From positions 1 to 35,114 of the forward strand of contig JABDBQ010000029.1 in assembly GCA_013288555.1 (NCBI GenBank): a stretch of 35,114 nt of DNA, in the 5' to 3' direction. How positions within the stretch are numbered: the stretch's first letter is position 1; each line of letters starts with the position of its first letter. Under the pieces are notes generated by a model. That model saw nothing but the letters and a program-made list of their open reading frames with translations, did not search any database and was not told the DNA's origin. The DNA comes from Bacteroidota bacterium (GTDB lineage: Bacteria > Bacteroidota > Bacteroidia > CAILMK01). Positions 14,763 through 22,949 of the stretch are shown in pieces. Made by a program: the position numbers and the translations under genes.

Positions 14763-14792
14763 ACTTACGCCTTATGCCTAACGCCTTACGCC
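14763..14792. repeat. Heptamer array, inverted relative to 14639-14670
   Basis: The complementary strand reads GGCGTAA, GGCGTTA, GGCATAA, GGCGTAA. With the array at 14639 it could fold into a long imperfect stem enclosing about 92 bases, between the SDR and reductase genes. Confidence 0.8.
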
Positions 14793-14812
14793 TGTTTTTC
14801 AAGTCTTTTGCT

Positions 14813-14820
14813 TAATTTTG
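14813..14820 (+). promoter_or_regulatory. Bacteroidota -7 promoter element (TAATTTTG)
   Basis: An exact TAnnTTTG match followed by CACC, 37 bases before the GTG at 14858. Confidence 0.5.
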
Positions 14821-14857
14821 CACCGTTTTTCACAGCATTATCAGGTAATTAAATAAG

Positions 14858-15991
14858 GTGGCATTTCAACTTTTCAATAAAAACAATAAAGAAACCCCTC
14901 CCGAAAATAAAAAAATGGCTTTAAAATTTCAAAGGTTACAAGTTCATAATGTAGTAAGGGAAACCTCTGATGCCATCACCATTTATTTTCAAAACCCTGA
15001 TAAAGAATTGTTTACTTATATCCCGGGCCAATATCTGACTCTCAGAACAGAGATCAATGGGAAAGCAGTCAATAGGGCGTTTTCACTATGCTCCTCTCCT
15101 ATCACGGATGAACTTTTGGCCGTAACGGTTAAAAAAACACCAGGCGGACTTGTTTCGACTTATTTTATTGACAACCTCAAAGCAGGCGATTACCTGGAAG
15201 TAATGCCACCGATGGGCAATTTCACAGCAAAACTCAAGGATTACCAGGTAAAACATTATGTATTGATCGGGGCCGGCAGTGGTATCACACCGCTGATGTC
15301 TATCCTGAAATCCGTTCTTGAAGTGGAAAGCCAAAGTAAAGTGACTTTATTATTTGGGAACAGGAACGAAGACTCTATCATATTCAAAAATGCACTACAA
15401 AACCTCCAGGAAAAATATGCCGACAGGTTGAAGGTAATCCACTCATTATCTCAACCTACAAGCAATTGGGCAGGTACCAGTGGAAGGCTGAACAGAGAAC
15501 ATGTTAAATCAATATTATCTCCTGTTATTGAATCGGATAGCCTTGTTAAAGAATATTATATATGTGGCCCGTCAGCTATGATGGATGAGGCAGCGCAAGC
15601 TCTGAAAGAGATGCATACACCTGCTGAGAACATCCACCAGGAACATTTCTCAGCTCCTATATCTCATCCTGAAGATGAACCTGTAAAACAAGCAGTTGCT
15701 GCTGATATAAAACCTGGATCCGTAAAAGTGATCCTTGAAGGAAAAGAATATGATATCGTTGTAAAGCCCAGCGACAGCATACTGGAAGCAGCGCTCGACA
15801 ATGACCTGGATCCCCCATATGCCTGTATGATCGGTTCATGCTGTACCTGCAAAGCAAAACTCATGTCAGGAAATGTAATCATGGACGACCGTGAAGGGTT
15901 AACCGATGAAGAAATTCGTGATGGTTTTGTATTGACCTGCCAGAGCCACCCTACAACCCCAAATGTGGTTGTGAGTTATGATGAGATTTAG
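14858..15991 (+). CDS. PaaE-like flavin/[2Fe-2S] NAD(P)H oxidoreductase
   Basis: The protein is 377 aa with three domains in PaaE order. The FAD-binding barrel has PGQYLTLR and RAFSLCSS (73-80). The NAD(P)-binding domain has IGAGSGITPLMSIL (137-150), LLFGNRNEDSI and YYICGPSAMM. The C-terminal plant-type ferredoxin domain has Cys323, Cys328, Cys331 and Cys361 (C-x4-C-x2-C-x29-C). Such reductases pass electrons from NAD(P)H to oxygenases. No phenylacetate or oxygenase genes are adjacent, so the partner is unknown. GTG 14858 adds a short polar extension before MALKFQRLQVHNV; the internal ATG at 14915 is an alternative start. It is the last core-type gene before the recombinase. Confidence 0.92.
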   Translation: MAFQLFNKNNKETPPENKKMALKFQRLQVHNVVRETSDAITIYFQNPDKELFTYIPGQYLTLRTEINGKAVNRAFSLCSSPITDELLAVTVKKTPGGLVSTYFIDNLKAGDYLEVMPPMGNFTAKLKDYQVKHYVLIGAGSGITPLMSILKSVLEVESQSKVTLLFGNRNEDSIIFKNALQNLQEKYADRLKVIHSLSQPTSNWAGTSGRLNREHVKSILSPVIESDSLVKEYYICGPSAMMDEAAQALKEMHTPAENIHQEHFSAPISHPEDEPVKQAVAADIKPGSVKVILEGKEYDIVVKPSDSILEAALDNDLDPPYACMIGSCCTCKAKLMSGNVIMDDREGLTDEEIRDGFVLTCQSHPTTPNVVVSYDEI

Positions 15992-16095
15992 GTAGTTTTA
16001 GCCTCTAATTAAACACATTCAAGATTTAATCGCATCGTAAAATGCTCAAATAGTTCCCTTTAGGTAAGGGCTAATCAGAGTAACCTCTAAATCTC

Positions 16096-17568
16096 CTAAA
16101 GGTTGGTTTGACTTTTTCCCGCATTTCCGGAAATGGAAGGGAGGTATGAAAGCTTTATGTTAATGACCTCTGTGCCCACAGTGATTTTGTCGGTAATGAC
16201 TTCTACAATGGTGCGCTTGTTCTCAAAGGATAAATCAGGCCATCGAGTATAAAGGTCTTTGGCTTCTTGAAGGACGGTATCAGAGGACAGAAATTGTATT
16301 TTCAGAAAGTCCACGGAAGCTTGTAATTCCGGTATCTGGGCATCCAGTTGCCCCATCCGTTCTTCTAATGGTTTGTGATGCAACATGAAGTTATCTCTAG
16401 TGATTTCGCTATTGAGCCTCATATTTACTAAGTCGGACATTCGCTTTCTGTTTTTTTCTGCTTCTTCTGTTAAAACTCGAAGCAAGATTTCCTTTTCTTT
16501 TATTTCTCTGTTTTGATTCTTTTCATAAGTTATCAGATCAGTATCAGTGAGTAGAAATGTTTTCAATTGTGAATGGTAAATCTCGTCAAGATCACTTGCA
16601 AGGATTCCGGTTTTGCATTGTTTGCAGGAGAATTTGAGATTGCTGTGATAGACGTACATCTTTTTGCCGCAGGTGCAATGCACGAATCCTGAAAGGAGGT
16701 GGACTGAACGGGGGCCAGGCTTATGATACTTCTCCTTTTGCTCGTCTATTATCCGATTGCATTCGTTCCAGAGTTCTTCTTCAACAATTACCAGGGATTG
16801 CACATACATCCATTCGCTTTCAGGCTTGAATGTCCGTTTGCCGTCAGAAGTATGATTGTTGTAATTAACCCGCCGGATTCCTTTGGCTGTAGAATCCGTT
16901 AAGAGTACTCTGACAGTTGCATCACTAAAAAGGGTTCCATTCCTGGAGCGGTATCCCATTTTGTTTAGTTCATTGGCAACAGTTTTCTTGCGCTTGTATT
17001 TCAGGAACAGCGTATATACCAGCTTTCTGACGGGAGCCTCATTCTCATCCACAACCAACGCCCTATTCTCATACCTGTATCCATAGGGAGCCACGCCACC
17101 CAATGACTTGCCCATCTTTGCTCTAATGGGGATAGAAGCGGTAATACGTGATACGATCTCTTCACGCTCCCATTGTGCCATAGCGGCTATGATTGTGTAA
17201 AAGAGCCTTCCTGCTGGGGTGCTGGTATCAATTGATTCATGTAGGGAAATCAAGTCCGCTTCATTTCTGCTGAATATCTCTGCAAACTCAAGCAGTTCCT
17301 TGGTATTTCTGGCAAGTCGAGCCAGTTTTGAGAAGATAAGGCCTGTAACATGCCCATCTCTAATGTCTTTAAGCATTCGTTTGGCTTCAGTATGCTCCAT
17401 GACCGTTTTGCCTGAGACTGCTTCAAGGTGATATACCTCTTGTACGCTCCAGCCTTTGCTTTCAGCATACATCCGTGCTCTGCGCTCATGGTGTTCCGGT
17501 GATTCTCCTTTTGCCTGGTCTTCAGTGCTGACACGAATCCAGATGCCAACTGGTTTTTTTGCTTCCAT
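16096..17568 (-). CDS. Large serine recombinase (site-specific integrase)
   Basis: The protein is 490 aa. The resolvase catalytic domain (about 1-150) has the nucleophile Ser14 in WIRVSTEDQ and the arginine-rich FSKLARLARNTKEL (79-92). The recombinase domain (about 160-285) contains LGGVAPYGY and GIRRVNY. A zinc ribbon follows with Cys298, Cys300, Cys315 and Cys318, then a long coiled coil (about 360-440) as in phage- and transposon-type integrases. Such enzymes integrate and excise elements at short att sites. The gene lies at the junction of core genes and accessory DNA and points outward, as expected for an island integrase. Its attachment site should be in the gap 15992-16095, which I could not resolve. 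All key residues are present. Confidence 0.93.
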   Translation of the reverse strand: MEAKKPVGIWIRVSTEDQAKGESPEHHERRARMYAESKGWSVQEVYHLEAVSGKTVMEHTEAKRMLKDIRDGHVTGLIFSKLARLARNTKELLEFAEIFSRNEADLISLHESIDTSTPAGRLFYTIIAAMAQWEREEIVSRITASIPIRAKMGKSLGGVAPYGYRYENRALVVDENEAPVRKLVYTLFLKYKRKKTVANELNKMGYRSRNGTLFSDATVRVLLTDSTAKGIRRVNYNNHTSDGKRTFKPESEWMYVQSLVIVEEELWNECNRIIDEQKEKYHKPGPRSVHLLSGFVHCTCGKKMYVYHSNLKFSCKQCKTGILASDLDEIYHSQLKTFLLTDTDLITYEKNQNREIKEKEILLRVLTEEAEKNRKRMSDLVNMRLNSEITRDNFMLHHKPLEERMGQLDAQIPELQASVDFLKIQFLSSDTVLQEAKDLYTRWPDLSFENKRTIVEVITDKITVGTEVINIKLSYLPSISGNAGKSQTNL

Positions 17569-17659
17569 ATTCTTTTGTTAATGTATTGTTTAGGCTGATT
17601 ATATACCGTAAAGTTACAGAGAAAAAGAGAGGAGAAGATAGAAAAATGAACTTTTTCTC

Positions 17660-17667
17660 TAACTTTG
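17660..17667 (+). promoter_or_regulatory. Bacteroidota -7 promoter element (TAACTTTG)
   Basis: An exact TAnnTTTG match 13 bases before ATG 17681, in the divergent intergenic region shared with the recombinase gene. Confidence 0.5.
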
Positions 17668-17680
17668 ATAAAAAAATATT

Positions 17681-18160
17681 ATGAAAAATGTCAAGCTTGG
17701 AGATATAATAACTCTTAAATCAGGAAGCCCAAATTTAATCGTTGATTGGGTTGTCGATGTTACAAAAGACAAGAAGGCCGGTATCGACCCAAATCCTTTT
17801 CTTAAGATGAGCGGGATGCTTAAAACAGGAGATATTGCTATTAAATGGATGTTAGGTAATACAGAAGCAAAGGGTCAATTACCAAATGAAGCAATTCTCT
17901 TAGAAGGAGAAAAAATTACTGAAAATACAGAAAGTGAAATTACTTTTGGTAGTGTTGTTGAAAGGAAACTGGATAAAAAGAAAATGACAGTAATTTGGGT
18001 AATTGGTCAAACCAAGGATAACGGTGTTAAGAAAGTAAATGAGTTTTACATTGTTATGGGGCAACGCAAAGAAGGTGATCTTGTATGCGCTTGGTTTGAA
18101 AAGAATAAATTTGAGACTGGTATTTATCCCTTACATGAAGTGAAAAGTATAGGTTTTTGA
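17681..18160 (+). CDS. Tandem YodC-like (DUF2158-type) protein
   Basis: The 159-aa protein appears to contain two copies of a YodC-like fold. Copy 1 spans about residues 5-75, with LGDIITLKSGSPNLIVDWVV and later GDIAIKWMLGNTEAKGQLPNEAI. Copy 2 spans about 85-158, with FGSVVERKLDKKKMTVIWVI and later GDLVCAWFEKNKFETGIYPLHEV. Stand-alone YodC proteins are about 60 aa (GDxVxLKSGGPxMTV ... CxWF ... FPxxxL) and have no known function. Copy 1 lacks the CxWF Cys, and each copy has an insert between its two conserved blocks. It is the first gene after the divergent recombinase and has its own promoter octamer. The domain call is by eye. Confidence 0.6.
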   Translation: MKNVKLGDIITLKSGSPNLIVDWVVDVTKDKKAGIDPNPFLKMSGMLKTGDIAIKWMLGNTEAKGQLPNEAILLEGEKITENTESEITFGSVVERKLDKKKMTVIWVIGQTKDNGVKKVNEFYIVMGQRKEGDLVCAWFEKNKFETGIYPLHEVKSIGF

Positions 18161-18199
18161 GTATTTTTTCTGAATGGATTCAAGAATTAGCCCAGCATT

Positions 18200-18832
18200 T
18201 CACCTAACTAATTTCTGTTCGTACTCATGGTTTTTCTTTATCAAAGCTTGCAGGTCATCATATCGGCCAGTCGGGCTGTCGGCACTTGTTTCATTTAACC
18301 ATTTAAAGTACGATTTCATCGTCTCACTATCATGTATTACGTTAAGTTGGTAACCAAATTCAAAATACACTTCCTTCATACTTATTAGTCCTTTCTTTTC
18401 ATATAAAGCAATTTCGTCTAATGGACTTAAGAAATAATTATCAATCTCTCCAGAAGAATACAGCTTACGGGTTGTATCTGACAGAAGTCTATTAATTGCC
18501 TTATAATCCCTTTTTACTTTGAAGTAAACGAAACTATCAGGAAAAATTCTGTTCTCCTTACTTGTGTCGACTTTAAACAACAGTAATTTATTTTCAAGTA
18601 ACATTGTCAAATCTCTTTCATCATTTGTGAAAAAGCGTTGATTCATTGTCTCTATGAACGTGGCATCGGTAGTTTGCTTTAAGCCAACAAGTTGGTTATA
18701 CCCTAATACTATAAGTATTAAACTTAATATTGTCCCAATCATAGTCCAAAAGGCACTCCGATCAATTTTTTGTTGTGAACCGCTTAATAAATGCAATATT
18801 GCAGTTAGTAATCTATAAATTTTATTTAACAT
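18200..18832 (-). CDS. Membrane-anchored DUF4760-like protein
   Basis: The start is placed at the ATG at 18832 (MLNKIYRLLTAILHLLSG). The frame is open to 18973 but the upstream part reads as unlikely protein and overlaps a divergent frame. The result is 210 aa with one TM helix at about residues 30-50 (FWTMIGTILSLILIVLGYNQ) and a cytoplasmic domain. The domain shows MNQRFFTNDERDLTMLLENK and LDEIALYEKKGLISMKEVYFEFGYQL, features reminiscent of DUF4760 proteins. Function is unknown. It converges on the YodC-like gene and diverges from the small membrane protein at 18993. Confidence 0.55.
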   Translation of the reverse strand: MLNKIYRLLTAILHLLSGSQQKIDRSAFWTMIGTILSLILIVLGYNQLVGLKQTTDATFIETMNQRFFTNDERDLTMLLENKLLLFKVDTSKENRIFPDSFVYFKVKRDYKAINRLLSDTTRKLYSSGEIDNYFLSPLDEIALYEKKGLISMKEVYFEFGYQLNVIHDSETMKSYFKWLNETSADSPTGRYDDLQALIKKNHEYEQKLVR

Positions 18833-18992
18833 ATACTTTTTGCTCCACCTTTTAAATTCTTGTAAAACTAAAGAATCTAAATCAATAGCGGTCACTTTCT
18901 TTCTCCTGTTTCTGTATTGTGAATCGAATCTTTGGACAAACAGCTTCCAACAAACTACTTCGTTAGAATCCACTCAAGCCATTTTCCAGACT

Positions 18993-19319
18993 GTGGAAAT
19001 TGTCGGTGTTATTTGCCTAGTAATCAGTTTGATATTCTTTGGTATTAGCATATTACTTAAGCGAATTAAAAATAGAAAAATCGCGATTTACAATCTAGCA
19101 AAATTGCTAAGAGAAGTTATTGAAAATGAAAATAGAAACTTCGAAACAGAAAAGCTATCTTATTTTAATTTGCTTGATTCCATGCGCAGGGATCTGGACA
19201 AGCCACAGCCAAATCCAGTTAATAGTAAATGGAGGATATTCAATAACTATCTCATGCAGCGAGTACAGTGGGCGCAATTATCCAAGCCTATAATGTCGCA
19301 CAACTTTTTTATGAAATAG
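18993..19319 (+). CDS. Small single-pass membrane protein, unknown
   Basis: The frame is open from 18840, but the hydrophobic helix starts at the GTG at 18993 (VEIVGVICLVISLIFFGISILL), giving 108 aa with an N-terminal TM helix and a basic/polar cytoplasmic tail (KRIKNRKIAIYNLAKLLREVIE). No family is recognised. It is divergent to the DUF4760-like gene, with about 160 bases between the two starts. The start codon and even coding status are uncertain; the tail composition looks like protein. Confidence 0.4.
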   Translation: MEIVGVICLVISLIFFGISILLKRIKNRKIAIYNLAKLLREVIENENRNFETEKLSYFNLLDSMRRDLDKPQPNPVNSKWRIFNNYLMQRVQWAQLSKPIMSHNFFMK

Positions 19320-19531
19320 GGTAACTGTTTTACAAATTTCTGTCACAATAACAATAACTAAAAGTGCTATAACAATATCAAAAAGGACATTTATGTTAAA
19401 AAATGACTCTGTTTTGGACGGTACAAATTCTGTAAAACGCCTTGGATTCGATAATATTAGTACTCAACTTGCAGCCATAATAATGTGTAGTATTCTTTCA
19501 AAATGTCATATTTTAACTTAATACAAGAGAA

Positions 19532-20980
19532 ATGAAAGCAAAAAGAAAAAATCCGGCAGCTATAGTTAAATTCATATTGACTAACACAATCCTACTTTTT
19601 TTGGCAAGTTGTAATGGAAGTCTGCACGAAAAAAAAGAGATTTCTTTGGAAAACAATGTGCAGCAGATAACTGCATTCAAAGCCCATGTTAAACATATTA
19701 TAATTATTTATCAGGAAAACTGGAGTTTTGATGGGCTCTATGGGCGTTTTCCACACGCCAATAATCTATCCAATGCCACGAATTATAAACAGAAAGATTC
19801 ACTTGGTAATTTGCTGACCCAACAAGGTTACCCAAAGCCATATATTGATCCAGATACTAAAAAACCTGATTCCAAGTTCACGGCAGCAAATACACCCATG
19901 TATCCATATCGATTAGATAGTCTTGGGATAATGGTGGATTCAAATACAGGAGACATTGTGCACCGCTTTTATACTGAACAATTACAAATTAATAATGGGG
20001 CAATGGATAGATTTGTAGCGTGGAGTAACAATCCAGGGCTTGTCCAAAGCTATTTCGATGCATCTAATTTGCCGGAGGGTAAATTAGCACAGCAATATAC
20101 AATGTGCGATAATTTCTTTCATTCCGCATTTGGTGGATCATTTCTAAACCACATGTGGTTAGTTTCAGCAAAGACACCACATTGGTCAGGGAATCCTCCT
20201 ACAGAAATGTTATCCCATCCCGCGGATCATTCCCATCCAAAGGTGTACGACAACGCACTGGATCCAAATGGTTATGCAATTAATACCGTGTATTCTAAAA
20301 ATCTTATACCTTATTATGTTAATAAAGAAAGTGCAAGTCTCATGTCATCTCTCAACGATAGTACTATTGCCGATAGGCTTATTGATAAAAAAATAACATG
20401 GTCATGGTATTCCGGCGGATGGGATTCAAGATATGATCCAATTGTAAGTAAGGCAAATCAATTTCAATATCACCATCAACCATTCGCATACTATTCACGA
20501 TCAAATAGTTCAGCATATTTGAAAGACGAAAAGGAGTTTTATAAAAAATTACATTCTGACTCTCTTCCGCAAGTATGCTTTATAAAACCTGTCGGTATTT
20601 ACAATGAGCATCCACAATATGCCACCGTAAAAGCTGGACAACAGCATGTTGCGGACTTAATAGATTCAATTAAAAAAAGTAAATATTGGTCCGAAACTTT
20701 GATTATTATAGCGTATGATGAAAATGGTGGCAGGTGGGATCATGTGTCTCCTCCCACTTCAGTTGATACTTGGGGTCCAGGTACAAGGGTTCCGGCTATA
20801 CTTGTTTCGCCATGGTCAAAAAGTGATACTTTAAAAAATCGTATTGATCATACTCAATATGAAACCGTATCGATACTTAAAACCATTGAAGTGCTCTTTG
20901 ACTTACAGCCCTTGTCAAATAGGGACAGAAGAGCGCAGCCAATGTTAAGCTCACTCGAATTTGATAAGAGAAAAGATTAG
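19532..20980 (+). CDS. Secreted phosphoesterase-family lipoprotein (phospholipase C / acid phosphatase type)
   Basis: The 482-aa protein begins with a basic N-terminus and lipobox LASC (Cys27). It carries the PF04185 phosphoesterase signatures: IIIIYQENWSFDGLYG (56-71), FHSAFGGSFLNHMW, VCFIKPVGIYNEHPQYATV and YDENGGRWDHVSPP, followed by WGPGTRVPAILVSPW. The Glu-Asn of QEN and the later Asp/Glu/His residues are the expected metal and nucleophile region. Members cleave phosphoester bonds in phospholipids or other organic phosphates, here presumably in the periplasm or at the surface. It stands alone in the island, preceded by about 210 bases without a convincing gene. Confidence 0.85.
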   Translation: MKAKRKNPAAIVKFILTNTILLFLASCNGSLHEKKEISLENNVQQITAFKAHVKHIIIIYQENWSFDGLYGRFPHANNLSNATNYKQKDSLGNLLTQQGYPKPYIDPDTKKPDSKFTAANTPMYPYRLDSLGIMVDSNTGDIVHRFYTEQLQINNGAMDRFVAWSNNPGLVQSYFDASNLPEGKLAQQYTMCDNFFHSAFGGSFLNHMWLVSAKTPHWSGNPPTEMLSHPADHSHPKVYDNALDPNGYAINTVYSKNLIPYYVNKESASLMSSLNDSTIADRLIDKKITWSWYSGGWDSRYDPIVSKANQFQYHHQPFAYYSRSNSSAYLKDEKEFYKKLHSDSLPQVCFIKPVGIYNEHPQYATVKAGQQHVADLIDSIKKSKYWSETLIIIAYDENGGRWDHVSPPTSVDTWGPGTRVPAILVSPWSKSDTLKNRIDHTQYETVSILKTIEVLFDLQPLSNRDRRAQPMLSSLEFDKRKD

Positions 20981-21102
20981 ATATGGGAATACAACCTTTT
21001 AAAAAGAAGCTCTACAATTAAATTAGAGGGAAAGGACTAATACAATGGATATTACTTCCAAATGCATTTGCATTAAGGTTTTCTGATAAATTTACCTAAA
21101 GA

Positions 21103-21351
21103 ATGAAGTGGGAAGAATTTTGGTCAGCTTTCAATGATGTAGTACACCTTCTTCATTTTATATCCAGTTATGGACTGACAGCTTTCTTTTGGATTGTATT
21201 TATTGTCGTAGCTTTTTCATTGATCAAATCCACAATACAGGGTAAAAAGCGACAAAACATCCGTAGAGCAATTATGGACAAGGGACTTAAAAGATCATTA
21301 GAGATTTATGAGCGTGAAATGAAAGATCAAGATGATGCGAAAAAGAAGTAA
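21103..21351 (+). CDS. Small single-pass membrane protein, unknown
   Basis: This 82-aa frame has an aromatic N-terminus (MKWEEFWSAFND), one strong TM helix at about residues 24-43 (GLTAFFWIVFIVVAFSLI) and a highly charged C-terminal tail (KGKKRQNIRRAI-like, ending EREMKDQDDAKKK). No family is recognised. The composition and ATG placement after an AT-rich stretch suggest a real gene. The 190 bases that follow contain no gene but lead into the promoter at 21519. Confidence 0.45.
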   Translation: MKWEEFWSAFNDVVHLLHFISSYGLTAFFWIVFIVVAFSLIKSTIQGKKRQNIRRAIMDKGLKRSLEIYEREMKDQDDAKKK

Positions 21352-21518
21352 CCTTCACGATAAAATCAACTGAAGATACTTCCAGGAAGGTACTTAGCGA
21401 AGCCAACAAAATCAAAACTAATATTTATTCACAAAAGATGAAAATGGTTGCCAAATCAGTTATCGATTCAGGGAAAGGGAGAAAAATATAATAAATGGCT
21501 ATTTCATTTCATCTTTTA

Positions 21519-21526
21519 TAAATTTG
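21519..21526 (+). promoter_or_regulatory. Bacteroidota -7 promoter element (TAAATTTG) for the nuclease block
   Basis: An exact TAnnTTTG match 15 bases before ATG 21542. It overlaps the upstream in-frame TTG (21524), which makes 21542 the credible start. It is the only such octamer noticed ahead of the 21542-27084 gene series. Confidence 0.5.
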
Positions 21527-21541
21527 ACAAAAATCTTAAAC

Positions 21542-22444
21542 ATGAAAGATTGCATTTTAGGATTGGATATCCAGGAACCAGATATTCAACCACAAGAAGG
21601 AACTACAATAAAGTATTTTAATAAAGCGATCGGGAAAGTCATCATTGCTCATCCAACTTTCATTGCCTTAGAAAATGATTTAAAAAGCTGCACAAACTAT
21701 TCAGACCAGTTACGATTCATAATTGCAGGCATCTGCAGAAATGCACATGAAAAGCAAGAAGAGCCGCCATTAATAGATTCCCAATTCTTATTAAGTGGCT
21801 ATAAACAGTTAAATATCCTCAGTGACTTTCAAGGTAAAGTACAACATATTTTAAAATACATGTATGATCACGGTGGAAATGAAAGCGCTAAATTTGAGTT
21901 TCGCTCTTTATCAGGCGGCATATTAGCATATACAAACCCAGAAGAATTTAACAGAATAATGATCTACCTAATTGATAACTACTTAATAGATGTCGCAAAG
22001 TCTGATTCCTTTGGCCGAGGTCTTGATGTTTCATATAGGGGTGTAAAGTTAACTACTCTTGGGGTTGAAAAAGTCGAGGAGACACTGCCCAAGATACCTC
22101 TTATTAGTTTAGTTAATGATGAAATAACTACAGGCAATCAGGAAGTTGATGACAAAATAATGCATGCTAAAGACTTGTTTTTCAAAGAGCATGCAACAAT
22201 GAATAATAAGCGATCAGCTTGTGAATCTCTAAGCTATATATTGGAACCTTTGAGAGAGGATTTAAAAAAATATTTTTCTTCAAGTGATGTAAGTGATTTC
22301 TTTAACATCGTTAACAATTTTGATATTAGGCACAATAAGGACAATACGAAAAATTTGGAGCACGAGGAGCAGCTAGAGTGGGTATTCTTTTCCCTTCTTA
22401 ATACTATAAACGTTTATGTTAAGCTTGAAAAAAAATTTAAATAA
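21542..22444 (+). CDS. Unknown protein with a possible HEPN-like C-terminus
   Basis: This is a 300-aa soluble protein. Residues about 125-180 (GILAYTNPEEF ... YRGVKLTTLGVEKVEE) look like a winged-helix ending with the LTTxG turn. The C-terminal 100 residues are helical and contain NFDIRHNKDNTKNL (259-272). The helix-Arg-His-Asn arrangement recalls the basic motif of HEPN or abortive-infection C-terminal domains, but the exact R-x4-6-H spacing is not clear, so HEPN is only a suggestion. Its TAA overlaps the ATG of the next gene (TAATG), so the two are probably co-translated. No family name can be given with confidence. Confidence 0.55.
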   Translation: MKDCILGLDIQEPDIQPQEGTTIKYFNKAIGKVIIAHPTFIALENDLKSCTNYSDQLRFIIAGICRNAHEKQEEPPLIDSQFLLSGYKQLNILSDFQGKVQHILKYMYDHGGNESAKFEFRSLSGGILAYTNPEEFNRIMIYLIDNYLIDVAKSDSFGRGLDVSYRGVKLTTLGVEKVEETLPKIPLISLVNDEITTGNQEVDDKIMHAKDLFFKEHATMNNKRSACESLSYILEPLREDLKKYFSSSDVSDFFNIVNNFDIRHNKDNTKNLEHEEQLEWVFFSLLNTINVYVKLEKKFK

Positions 22445-22902
22445 TGCGGTACTTTCCTAAAAAGAGATCATTTGTTTGTCTTTACTGCAAAAATGATATT
22501 CCTGAAGTGGTTTATAACTACTCAAATCAACAGTTTGGATTACCCCTCTGTAGAATGCACCAAGACCAATTAAAGCCTGGACTTGAAAAAGCTACAGAGG
22601 CTTCACGAAAACTCTTCATTGCCCTGCTTGAAAGGAATGTTCCTGCCCATATTGAAAAATTTGACGGGTTCAAGCATATAGACATAGCTATCCCTAAAGC
22701 CAGAGTAAATATTGAAGTGGATGGGCAACATCATAATTACAACCCGAGACAAGCATTATCTGATTTGCAGCGAACCCTTTATTCTTTTCAGAAAGGATAC
22801 CTTACTTTAAGAATTCCTAATTCTCTCATTTACGATAATCTGCATCAGAATGCAGACTATATAGTTGACTTTCTCAATGAAAGTCCAACTCAAATTGATT
22901 AG
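22444..22902 (+). CDS. Zinc-ribbon plus PD-(D/E)xK endonuclease (DUF559/Vsr-like)
   Basis: The protein is 152 aa. An N-terminal zinc ribbon (Cys12, Cys15, Cys36, His39) is followed by a compact nuclease fold: helix Glu71 (HIEKFDGFKHIDIAIP), Asp80, and the strand VNIEVDGQHHN with Glu91, Asp93 and His96/97. The fold closes with LQRTLYSFQKGYLTLRIPNSLI. The order D-x10-ExD-G-x-HH is that of DUF559/Vsr-type endonucleases, which nick or cut DNA. The start codon overlaps the stop of the upstream gene by one base, implying translational coupling and a joint function. The zinc ribbon may direct DNA or RNA binding. Confidence 0.75.
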   Translation: MRYFPKKRSFVCLYCKNDIPEVVYNYSNQQFGLPLCRMHQDQLKPGLEKATEASRKLFIALLERNVPAHIEKFDGFKHIDIAIPKARVNIEVDGQHHNYNPRQALSDLQRTLYSFQKGYLTLRIPNSLIYDNLHQNADYIVDFLNESPTQID

Positions 22903-22949
22903 GAAATGTATAAAGAATGCTTTTTTGATTGTGTCATAAAAAACTCAAA

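Noticed and set aside
11482-14792. Period-7 arrays as a possible CRISPR
   Set aside because: The units are 7 bases without spacers and no cas gene is present; the Cas4-like similarity of the DUF2779 protein alone is not evidence for CRISPR.
19393-19521. 42-codon frame before the phosphoesterase gene
   Set aside because: Short, no domain, no promoter octamer and ordinary composition; left as intergenic.
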